This document shows, one piece after another, positions 37,719 through 49,838 of a stretch of 64,000 bases of DNA. The translations under genes and the position numbers were made by a program. The DNA is from Coenobita brevimanus (taxonomy: Eukaryota; Arthropoda; Malacostraca; Decapoda; Coenobitidae), in assembly GCA_032717465.1 (NCBI GenBank), contig JAVRFU010003718.1:124001-188000 (forward strand), written 5' to 3'. The notes beneath the pieces were generated by a model, which was given only the letters and a program-made list of their open reading frames with translations, ran no database searches and had not been told where the DNA came from. Each line of letters begins with the position of its first letter. Within the stretch, counting starts at the first letter, position 1.

Positions 37719-38977
37719 AATTATACAATTCACGTTGTCATAATCTTGTAAAGAACGTCCCTCCGCCCTCCACTGTCGTCCTAAGTCGGTGAGTTAACCC
37801 CTTGGAACTCGGGCAAGTACATGCTTTTAATCTATCTCAAATACTTACGGCAAGTCAGAATGAAGAGGGAACCTGTATTTTTTATACAGGAAAAATTATC
37901 AGAAAAATTAACAATATACGAAGAATCGACCGTGACTTTCGGGTGAGAGACAAGCGACTTACCAGCACACCAGAACTAGATAAACAGTATATTGAGTTGT
38001 TACAATTTTGTAACCAACGTCCCTCCGCCCCCAACTGTCGGCCTAAAGAGGGTGAGTTAACCCCCTGGCACTCGCGCAAGTAGATGCTTTTAATCTATCT
38101 CAAGCACTTGCGGCAAGTCAGAATGAAGAGAGAAACTGTATTTTTTACACAGGAAAAATCATCAGAAAAATTAATAATATGCCAAAAATCGGACCCGGAA
38201 CTCTCAGGTGAGAGCCAGGCGGCATACCATTACACCACGACCAGATTAAATATATGTCATGTGGTCACAATCTTGTAACCAACGTCCCTCCGCCCCCTAC
38301 TGTCTTCCTGAAGAGGGTGAGTTAACCCTCTGGCACTCGGGCAAGTAGATGCTTTTAATCTATCCCAAACACTTAAGGCAAGTCAGAATGAACAGAGAAC
38401 CTGTATTTTTTACACAGGAAAAATCATCAGAAAAATTAACAATATGCCAAAAATCGGACCCGGGAGTCTCAGGTGAGAGCAAGGCAATATACCACTTCTC
38501 CACGACGAGATAAATTGAAAGTCACGTTGTCACAATCTTGTATCCAACGTCCCTCCGCTCCCCACTGTGGGGCTGAAGCGGGTGAGTTAACCCCCTGACA
38601 CTCGGGCAAGTAGATGCTTTTAATCAATCCCAAATACTTGCGGCAAGTCAGAATGAAGAGAGAACTTGTATTTTTTACACAGGAGAAATCATCAGAAAAA
38701 TAAACATACAAAGAATCGAATTCATGACTCCCAGGTGACGGGCAATCGACTTACAACTACACCACAACAACACAAACAAGTTACAACGTTGTCACATCTT
38801 GTAACCAACGTCCCTCCGCGCCCTACTGTCGCCTTGAAGAGGGTGAGTTAACCCCCTGGCACTCGGGCAAGTAGATGCTTTTAATTTATCCCAAACACTT
38901 ACGGCAAGTCAGAATGAAAAGAGAACCTGTATTTTTTACACAGGAAGAATCATCAGAAAAAATTAACAATATCCGAA

Positions 38978-39030
38978 GAATCGAGACCGTGACTTTCACG
39001 TGAGAGACAAGCGACTTACCACTACACCAC
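38978..39030 (-). other. tRNA-like core, type 7 monomer (CTC)
   Basis: On the minus strand it contains TGGTGTAGTGG, a full match to box A (TRGYNNARNGG) and one base from the tRNA-Glu box A. The anticodon-loop equivalent is CTCTCAC, and box B has drifted to GGTCTCGATTC. Confidence 0.65.
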
Positions 39031-39235
39031 AAGTAGATAAATATACTTTGTCACATCTTGTAACCAACGTCCCTCCGCCCCCTACTGTCGTCTTGAAGAG
39101 GGTGAGTTAACCCCCTGGCACTCGGGCAAGTAGATGCTTTTAATTTATCCCAAACACTTACGGCAAGTCAGAATGAAAAGAGAACCTGTATTTTTTACAC
39201 AGGAAAAATCATCAGAAAAATTAACAATATGCCAA

Positions 39236-39288
39236 AAATCGGACCCGGGACTCTCAGGTGAGAGCCAGGCCGCATAGCACTACACCAC
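39236..39288 (-). other. tRNA-like core, type 8 monomer (CTC)
   Basis: On the minus strand the anticodon arm is CCTGG-CTCTCAC-CTGAG, with four of five positions pairing (two by wobble). The T arm CCGGG-TCCGATT-TTTGG pairs fully with wobbles. The D-arm box A is TGGTGTAGTGC. The acceptor halves (CTGGTCG and CATATTG) do not pair. This is the best-folding monomer type I checked. Confidence 0.65.
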
Positions 39289-40432
39289 GACCAGATAAAA
39301 TGTAGGTCATGTTGTCACAATCTTGTAACCAACGTCCCTCCGTCCCCCACTGTCGGCCTGAAGCGGGTGAGTTAACTCCCTGGCACTCGGGCAAGTAGAT
39401 GCTTTTAATCAATCCCAAATACTTGCGGCAAGTCAAAATGAAGAGAGAACTCGTATTTTTTACACAGGAAAAATCATCAGAAAAATTAACAGTTAAAGAA
39501 TCGAACTCATGATTACCAAGTGTCAGTCAAGCGACTTACCACTGCACCATAACAATACGAGGTTGTCCAACCTTGTAAACAACGTCCCTCCGCCCTCGAC
39601 TCTCCTCATGATATGGGTGAGATAACCCTTTGCCACTCGGGCAAGTACATGCTTTTAATCTATCTCAAACACTTACGGCAAATCAGAATGAAGAAAGAAC
39701 CTGAATTTTTTACACAGGAAAAATCATCAGAAAAATTAACTATGCCAAAAATCTGACCCGGGACTCTCAGGTGAGCGCAAGGCAATATACCACTCCTCCA
39801 CGACCAGATAAATTGAAAGTCACGTTGTCACAATCTTGTAACCAACGTCCCTACGCTCCCCACTGTGGGGCTGAAGAGGGTGAGTTAACCGTTACCCTGG
39901 CACTCTGGCAAGTAGATGCTTTTAATCTATCTCAAACACTTACGGCAAGTCAGAATGAAGAGAGAACCTGTATATTATACACAGGAAAAATCATCAGAAA
40001 AATTAACATACAAAAAATCGAACTTAAGATTTCCATATATTAGGCACGCGACTTACCACTGCACCACAACAACGCAAACATACATTTCGTCACAATCTTG
40101 TAACCAACGTCCCTCCGCCCCCTACTGTCGTCCTAAAGAGGGTGAGTTAACCCCCTGGCATTCGGGCAAGTAGATGCTTTTAATTTATCCCAAACACTTA
40201 CGGCAAGTCAGAATGAAAAGAGAACCTGTATTTTTTACACAGGAAAAATCATCAGAAAAATTAACAATATACGAAGAATCAAGACCGTGACTTTGACGTG
40301 AGAGACAAGCGACTTACCACTACACCACAAGTAGGTAAATATACGTTGTCACAGTCTTGTAACCAACTACACTCAGCCCCCCACTGTCGGCCTGAAGACG
40401 GTGAATTAACCCTCTGGCACTCGGGCAAGTAG

Positions 40433-43400
40433 ATGCTTTTATTCTATCTCAAACACTTACGGCAAGTCAGAATGAAGAGAGAACCTGTATTTTTTATACA
40501 GGAAAAATCATCAGAAAAATTAACAATATGCCAAAAATCGTACCCGGGACTCTCAGGTGAGAGCCAGGCGGCATACCACTACACCACGACCACATTAAAT
40601 ATAGGTCATGTTGTCACAATCTTGTAACCAACGTCCCTCCGCTCCCCACTGTCGTCCTGAAGAGGGTGAGTAAACCCCCTGGCACTCGGACAAGTAGATG
40701 CTTTTAATCTATCCCAAACACTTACGGCAAGTCAGAATGAAGAGAGAAACTGTATTTTTTACACAGGGAAAATCAACAGATAAATAAACATACAGAGAAT
40801 CGAACCCAAGATTTTCAGGTGACAGACACGCGACTTATCACGACACCACAATTATACAATGAAGAGTCACGTTGTCATAATCTTGTAAACAACGTCCCTC
40901 CGCCCTCCACTGTCGTCCTAAGTCGGTGAGTTAACCCCTTGGAACTCGGGCAAGTAGATGCTTTTAATCTATCTCAAATACTTACGGCAAGTCAGAATGA
41001 AGAGGGAACCTGTATTTTTTATACAGGAAAAATTATCAGAAAAATTAACAATATACGAAGAATCGACCGTGACTTTCGGGTGAGAGACAAGCGACTTACC
41101 AGCACACCAGAACTAGATAAACAGTATATTGAGTTGTTACAATTTTGTAACCAACGTCCCTCCGCCCCCAACTGTCGGCCTAAAGAGGGTGAGTTAACCC
41201 CCTGGCACTCGCGCAAGTAGATGCTTTTAATCTATCTCAAGCACTTGCGGCAAGTCAGAATGAAGAGAGAAACTGTATTTTTTACACAGGAAAAATCATC
41301 AGAAAAATTAATAATATGCCAAAAATCGGACCCGGAACTCTCAGGTGAGAGCCAGGCGGCATACCATTACACCACGACCAGATTAAATATATGTCATGTG
41401 GTCACAATCTTGTAACCAACGTCCCTCCGCCCCCTACTGTCTTCCTGAAGAGGGTGAGTTAACCCTCTGGCACTCGGGCAAGTAGATGCTTTTAATCTAT
41501 CCCAAACACTTAAGGCAAGTCAGAATGAACAGAGAACCTGTATTTTTTACACAGGAAAAATCATCAGAAAAATTAACAATATGCCAAAATCGGACCCGGG
41601 AGTCTCAGGTGAGAGCAAGGCAATATACCACTTCTCCACGACGAGATAAATTGAAAGTCACGTTGTCACAATCTTGTATCCAACGTCCCTCCGCTCCCCA
41701 CTGTGGGGCTGAAGCGGGTGAGTTAACCCCTGACACTCGGGCAAGTAGATGCTTTTAATCAATCCTAAATACTTGCGGCAAGTCAGAATGAAGAGAGAAC
41801 TTGTATTTTTTACACAGGAGAAATCATCAGAAAAATAAACATACAAAGAATCGAATTCATGACTTCCAGGTGACAGGCAATCGACTTACAACTACACCAC
41901 AACAACACAAACAAGTTACAACGTTGTCACAATCTTGTAACCAACGTCCCTCCGCGCCCTACTGTCGCCTTGAAGAGGGTGAGTTAACCCCCTGGCACTC
42001 GGGCAAGTAGATGCTTTTAATTTATCCCAAACACTTACGGCAAGTCAGAATGAAAAGAGAACCTGTATTTTTTACACAGGAAGAATCATCAGAAAAATTA
42101 ACAATATCCAAAGAATCGAGACCGTGACTTTCACGTGAGAGACAAGCGACTTACCACTACACCACAAGTAGATAAATATACTTTGTCACATCTTGTAACC
42201 AACGTCCCTCCGCCCCCTACTGTCGTCTTGAAGAGGGTGAGTTAACCCCCTGGCACTCGGGCAAGTAGATGCTTTTAATTTATCCCAAACACTTACGGCA
42301 AGTCAGAATGAAAAGAGAACCTGTATTTTTTACACAGGAAAAATCATCAGAAAAATTAACAATATGCCAAAAATCGGACCCGGGACTCTCAGGTGAGAGC
42401 CAGGCCGCATAGCACTACACCACGACCAGATAAAATGTAGGTCATGTTGTCACAATCTTGTAACCAACGTCCCTCCGTCCCCCACTGTCGGCCTGAAGCG
42501 GGTGAGTTAACTCCCTGGCACTCGGGCAAGTAGATGCTTTTAATCAATCCCAAATACTTGCGGCAAGTCAAAATGAAGAGAGAACTTGTAATTTTTACAC
42601 AGGAAAAATCATCAGAAAAATTAACATTTAGAGAATCGAACTCGTGATTTCCAAGTGTCAGTCAAGCGACTTACCACTGCACCATAACAATACGAGTTAT
42701 CCAACCTTGTAAACAACGTCCCTCCGCCCTCGACTCTCCTCCTGATATGGGTGAGATAACCCCTTGCCACTCGGGCAAGTACATGCTTTTAATCTATCTC
42801 AAACACTTACGGCAAATCAGAATGAAGAAAGAACCTGAATTTTTTACACAGGAAAAATCATCAGAAAAATTAACTATGCCAAAAATCTGACCCGGGACTC
42901 TCAGGTGAGCGCAAGGCAATATACCACTCCTCCACGACCAGATAAATTGAAAGTCACGTTGTCACAATCTTGTAACCAACGTCCCTACGCTCCCCACTGT
43001 GGGGCTGAAGAGAGTGACTTAACCGTTACCCTGGCACTCTGGCAAGTAGATGCTTTTAATTTATCTCAAACACTTACGGCAAGTCAGAATGAAGAGAGAA
43101 CCTGTATATTATACACAGGAAAAATCATCAGAAAAATTAACATACAAAAAATCGAACTTAAGATTTCCATATATTAGGCACGCGACTTACCACTGCACCA
43201 CAACAACGCAAACATACATTTCGTCACAATCTTGTAACCAACGTCCCTCCGCCCCCTACTGTCGTCCTAAAGAGGGTGAGTTAACCCCCTGGCATTCGGG
43301 CAAGTAGATGCTTTTAATTTATCCCAAACACTTACGGCAAGTCAGAATGAAAAGAGAACCTGTATTTTTTACACAGGAAAAATCATCAGAAAAATTAACA

Positions 43401-43566
43401 ATATACGAAGAATCAAGACCGTGACTTTGACGTGAGAGACAAGCGACTTACCACTACACCACAAGTAGGTAAATATACGTTGTCACAGTCTTGTAACCAA
43501 CTACACTCAGCCCCCCACTGTCGGCCTGAAGACGGTGAATTAACCCCCTGGCACTCGGGCAAGTAG
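40433..43566 (-). repeat. Higher-order repeat copy 2 (3134 bp)
   Basis: Same twelve types in the same order as 37302-40432, with only scattered substitutions and 1-3 base indels. Confidence 0.9.
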
Positions 43567-46500
43567 ATGCTTTTATTCTATCTCAAACACTTACGGCAAG
43601 TCAGAATGAAGAGAGAACCTGTATTTTTTATACAGGAAAAATCATCAGAAAAATTAACAATATGCCAAAAATCGTACCCGGGACTCTCAGGTGAGAGCCA
43701 GGCGGCATACCACTACACCACGACCACATTAAATATAGGTCATGTTGTCACAATCTTGTAACCAACGTCCCTCCGCTCCCCACTGTCGTCCTGAAGAGGG
43801 TGAGTAAACCCCCTGGCACTCGGACAAGTAGATGCTTTTAATCTATCCCAAACACTTACGGCAAGTCAGAATGAAGAGAGAAACTGTATTTTTTACACAG
43901 GGAAAATCAACAGATAAATAAACATACAGAGAATCGAACCCAAGATTTTCAGGTGACAGACACGCGACTTATCACGACACCACAATTATACAATTCACGT
44001 TGTCATAATCTTGTAAACAACGTCCCTCCGCCCTCCACTGTCGTCCTAAGTCGGTGAGTTAACCCCTTGGAACTCGGGCAAGTAGATGCTTTTAATCTAT
44101 CTCAAATACTTACGGCAAGTCAGAATGAAGAGGGAACCTGTATTTTTTATACAGGAAAAATTATCAGAAAAATTAACAATATACGAAGAATCGACCGTGA
44201 CTTTCGGGTGAGAGACAAGCGACTTACCAGCACACCAGAACTAGATAAACAGTATATTGAGTTGTTACAATTTTGTAACCAACGTCCCTCCGCCCCCAAC
44301 TGTCGGCCTAAAGAGGGTGAGTTAACCCCCTGGCACTCGCGCAAGTAGATGCTTTTAATCTATCTCAAGCACTTGCGGCAAGTCAGAATGAACAGAGAAA
44401 CTGTATTTTTTACACAGGAAAAATCATCAGAAAAATTAATAATATGCCAAAAATCGGACCCGGAACTCTCAGGTGAGAGCCAGGCGGCATACCATTACAC
44501 CACGACCAGATTAAATATATGTCATGTGGTCACAATCTTGTAACCAACGTCCCTCCGCCCCCTACTGTCTTCCTGAAGAGGGTGAGTTAACCCTCTGGCA
44601 CTCGGGCAAGTAGATGCTTTTAATCTATCCCAAACACTTAAGGCAAGTCAGAATGAACAGAGAACCTGTATTTTTTACACAGGAAAAATCATCAGAAAAA
44701 TTAACAATATGCCAAAAATCGGACCCGGGAGTCTCAGGTGAGAGCAAGGCAATATACCACTTCTCCACGACGAGATAAATTGAAAGTCACGTTGTCACAA
44801 TCTTGTATCCAACGTCCCTCCGCTCCCCACTGTGGGGCTGAAGCGGGTGAGTTAACCCCCTGACACTCGGGCAAGTAGATGCTTTTAATCAATCCCAAAT
44901 ACTTGCGGCAAGTCAGAATGAAGAGAGAACTTGTATTTTTTACACAGGAGAAATCATCAGAAAAATAAACATACAAAGAATCGAATTCATGACTCCCAGG
45001 TGACGGGCAATCGACTTACAACTACACCACAACAACACAAACAAGTTACAACGTTGTCACATCTTGTAACCAACGTCCCTCCGCGCCCTACTGTCGCCTT
45101 GAAGAGGGTGAGTTAACCCCCTGGCACTCGGGCAAGTAGATGCTTTTAATTTATCCCAAACACTTACGGCAAGTCAGAATGAAAAGAGAACCTGTATTTT
45201 TTACACAGGAAGAATCATCAGAAAAAATTAACAATATCCGAAGAATCGAGACCGTGACTTTCACGTGAGAGACAAGCGACTTACCACTACACCACAAGTA
45301 GATAAATATACTTTGTCACATCTTGTAACCAACGTCCCTCCGCCCCCTACTGTCGTCTTGAAGAGGGTGAGTTAACCCCCTGGCACTCGGGCAAGTAGAT
45401 GCTTTTAATTTATCCCAAACACTTACGGCAAGTCAGAATGAAAAGAGAACCTGTATTTTTTACACAGGAAAAATCATCAGAAAAATTAACAATATGCCAA
45501 AAATCGGACCCGGGACTCTCAGGTGAGAGCCAGGCCGCATAGCACTACACCACGACCAGATAAAATGTAGGTCATGTTGTCACAATCTTGTAACCAACGT
45601 CCCTCCGTCCCCCACTGTCGGCCTGAAGCGGGTGAGTTAACTCCCTGGCACTCGGGCAAGTAGATGCTTTTAATCAATCCCAAATACTTGCGGCAAGTCA
45701 AAATGAAGAGAGAACTTGTAATTTTTACACAGGAAAAATCATCAGAAAAATTAACATTTAAAGAATCGAACTCATGATTTCCAAGTGTCAGTCAAGCGAC
45801 TTACCACTGCACCATAACTAAACATTTAATTTTTGACGTTGTTACAACCTTGTAAACAACGTCCCTCCGCCCTCGACTCTCCTCCTGATATGGGTGAGAT
45901 AACCCCTTGCCACTCGGGCAAGTACATGCTTTTAATCTATCTCAAACACTTACGGCAAATCAGAATGAAGAAAGAACCTGAATTTTTTACACAGGAAAAA
46001 TCATCAGAAAAATTAACTATGCCAAAAATCTGACCCGGGACTCTCAGGTGAGCGCAAGGCAATATACCACTCCTCCACGACCAGATAAATTGAAAGTCAC
46101 GTTGTCACAATCTTGTAACCAACGTCCCTACGCTCCCCACTGTGGGGCTGAAGAGAGTGACTTAACCGTTACCCTGGCACTCTGGCAAGTAGATGCTTTT
46201 AATTTATCTCAAACACTTACGGCAAGTCAGAATGAAGAGAGAACCTGTATATTATACACAGGAAAAATCATCAGAAAAATTAACATACAAAGAATCGAAC
46301 TTAAGATTTCCATATATTAGGCACGCGACTTACCACTGCACCACAACAACGCAAACATACATTTCGTCACAATCTTGTAACCAACGTCCCTCCGCCCCCT
46401 ACTGTCGTCCTAAAGAGGGTGAGTTAACCCCCTGGCATTCGGGCAAGTAGATGCTTTTAATTTATCCCAAACACTTACGGCAAGTCAGAATGAAAAGAGA

Positions 46501-46709
46501 ACCTGTATTTTTTACACAGGAAAAATCATCAGAAAAATTAACAATATACGAAGAATCAAGACCGTGACTTTGACGTGAGAGACAAGCGACTTACCACTAC
46601 ACCACAAGTAGGTAAATATACGTTGTCACAGTCTTGTAACCAACTACACTCAGCCCCCCACTGTCGGCCTGAAGACGGTGAATTAACCCCCTGGCACTCG
46701 GGCAAGTAG
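43567..46709 (-). repeat. Higher-order repeat copy 3 (3143 bp)
   Basis: Same order. Type 9 has an altered spacer near 45818 (CTAAACATTTAATTTTTGAC), making it the longest copy. Confidence 0.9.
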
Positions 46710-49700
46710 ATGCTTTTATTCTATCTCAAACACTTACGGCAAGTCAGAATGAAGAGAGAACCTGTATTTTTTATACAGGAAAAATCATCAGAAAAATTAA
46801 CAATATGCCAAAAATCGTACCCGGGACTCTCAGGTGAGAGCCAGGCGGCATACCACTACACCACGACCACATTAAATATAGGTCATGTTGTCACAATCTT
46901 GTAACCAACGTCCCTCCGCTCCCCACTGTCGTCCTGAAGAGGGTGAGTAAACCCCCTGGCACTCGGACAAGTAGATGCTTTTAATCTATCCCAAACACTT
47001 ACGGCAAGTCAGAATGAAGAGAGAAACTGTATTTTTTACACAGGGAAAATCAACAGATAAATAAACATACAGAGAATCGAACCCAAGATTTTCAGGTGAC
47101 AGACACGCGACTTATCACGACACCACAATTATACAATTCACGTTGTCATAATCTTGTAAACAACGTCCCTCCGCCCTCCACTGTCGTCCTAAGTCGGTGA
47201 GTTAACCCCTTGGAACTCGGGCAAGTAGATGCTTTTAATCTATCTCAAATACTTACGGCAAGTCAGAATGAAGAGGGAACCTGTATTTTTTATACAGGAA
47301 AAATTATCAGAAAAATTAACAATATACGAAGAATCGACCGTGACTTTCGGGTGAGAGACAAGCGACTTACCAGCACACCAGAACTAGATAAACAGTATAT
47401 TGAGTTGTTACAATTTTGTAACCAACGTCCCTCCGCCCCCAACTGTCGGCCTAAAGAGGGTGAGTTAACCCCTGGCACTCGCGCAAGTAGATGCTTTTAA
47501 TCTATCTCAAGCACTTGCGGCAAGTCAGAATGAACAGAGAAACTGTATTTTTTACACAGGAAAAATCATCAGAAAAATTAATAATATGCCAAAAATCGGA
47601 CCCGGAACTCTCAGGTGAGAGCCAGGCGGCATACCATTACACCACGACCAGATTAAATATATGTCATGTGGTCACAATCTTGTAACCAACGTCCCTCCGC
47701 CCCCTACTGTCTTCCTGAAGAGGGTGAGTTAACCCTCTGGCACTCGGGCAAGTAGATGCTTTTAATCTATCCCAAACACTTAAGGCAAGTCAGAATGAAC
47801 AGAGAACCTGTATTTTTTACACAGGAAAAATCATCAGAAAAATTAACAATATGCCAAAAATCGGACCCGGGAGTCTCAGGTGAGAGCAAGGCAATATACC
47901 ACTTCTCCACGACGAGATAAATTGAAAGTCACGTTGTCACAATCTTGTATCCAACGTCCCTCCGCTCCCCACTGTGGGGCTGAAGCGGGTGAGTTAACCC
48001 CCTGACACTCGGGCAAGTAGATGCTTTTAATCAATCCCAAATACTTGCGGCAAGTCAGAATGAAGAGAGAACTTGTATTTTTTACACAGGAGAAATCATC
48101 AGAAAAATAAACATACAAAGAATCGAATTCATGACTTCCAGGTGACAGGCAATCGACTTACAACTACACCACAACAACACAAACAAGTTACAACGTTGTC
48201 ACATCTTGTAACCAACGTCCCTCCGCCCCCTACTGTCGCCTTGAAGAGGGTGAGTTAACCCCCTGGCACTCGGGCAAGTAGATGCTTTTAATTTATCCCA
48301 AACACTTACGGCAAGTCAGAATGAAAAGAGAACCTGTATTTTTTACACAGGAAGAATCATCAGAAAAATTAACAATATCCGAAGAATCGAGACCGTGACT
48401 TTCACGTGAGAGACAAGCGACTTACCACTACACCACAAGTAGATAAATATACTTTGTCACATCTTGTAACCAACGTCCCTCCGCCCCCTACTGTCGTCTT
48501 GAAGAGGGTGAGTTAACCCCATGGCACTCGGGCAAGTAGATGCTTTTAATTTATCCCAAACACTTACGGCAAGTCAGAATGAAAAGAGAACCTGTATTTT
48601 TTACACAGGAAAAATCATCAGAAAAATTAACAATATGCCAAAAATCGGACCCGGGACTCTCAGGTGAGAGCCAGGCCGCATAGCACTACACCACGACCAG
48701 ATAAAATGTAGGTCATGTTGTCACAATCTTGTAACCAACGTCCCTCCGTCCCCCACTGTCGGCCTGAAGCGGGTGAGTTAACTCCCTGGCACTCGGGCAA
48801 GTAGATGCTTTTAATCAATCCCAAATACTTGCGGCAAGTCAAAATGAAGAGAGAACTTGTAATTTTTACACAGGAAAAATCATCAGAAAAATTAACATTT
48901 AGAGAATCGAACTCGTGATTTCCAAGTGTCAGTCAAGCGACTTACCACTGCACCATAACAACACGACTTCAATCCAACCTTGTAAACAACGTCCCTCCGC
49001 CCTCGACTCTCCTCCTGATATGGGTGAGATAACCCCTTGCCACTCGGGCAAGTACATGCTTTTAATCTATCTCAAACACTTACGGCAAATCAGAATGAAG
49101 AAAGAACCTGAATTTTTTACACAGGAAAAATCATCAGAAAAATTAACTATGCCAAAAATCTGACCCGGGACTCTCAGGTGAGCGCAAGGCAATATACCAC
49201 TCCTCCACGACCAGATAAATTGAAAGTCACGTTGTCACAATCTTGTAACCAACGTCCCTACGCTCCCCACTGTGGGGCTGAAGAGGGTGAGTTAACCGTT
49301 ACCCTGGCACTCTGGCAAGTAGATGCTTTTAATCTATCTCAAACACTTACGGCAAGTCAGAATGAAGAGAGAACCTGTATATTATACACAGGAAAAATCA
49401 TCAGAAAAATTAACATACAAAGAATCGAACTTAAGATTTCCATATATTAGGCACGCGACTTACCACTGCACCACAACAACGCAAACATACATTTCGTCAC
49501 AATCTTGTAACCAACGTCCCTCCGCCCCCTACTGTCGTCCTAAAGAGGGTGAGTTAACCCCCTGGCACTCGGGCAAGTAGATGCTTTTAATTTATCCCAA
49601 ACACTTACGGCAAGTCAGAATGAAAAGAGAACCTGTATTTTTTACACAGGAAAAATCATCAGAAAAATTAACAATATACGAAGAATCAAGACCGTGACTT

Positions 49701-49838
49701 TGACGTGAGAGACAAGCGACTTACCACTACACCACAAGTAGGTAAATATACGTTGTCACAGTCTTGTAACCAACTACACTCAGCCCCCCACTGTCGGCCT
49801 GAAGACGGTGAATTAACCCCTGGCACTCGGGCAAGTAG
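46710..49838 (-). repeat. Higher-order repeat copy 4 (3129 bp)
   Basis: Same order, near-identical to copy 3 except the type 9 spacer and single-base differences. Confidence 0.9.

Larger units (their letters stand above)
37302..40432 (-). repeat. Higher-order repeat copy 1 (12 monomers, 3131 bp)
   Basis: Monomer starts, types 1 to 12: 37302, 37567, 37821, 38084, 38349, 38614, 38875, 39134, 39399, 39649, 39916, 40174. The triplet at the anticodon position of the tRNA-like core (minus strand) is CTC in types 1, 3, 4, 5, 7, 8, 10 and 12, GTC in 2 and 6, GAC in 9 and AAT in 11. Type 12 is recognisable by CTACACTCAGCC where the others have CGTCCCTCCGC. Type 3 lacks two bases in its box B. Confidence 0.9.
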
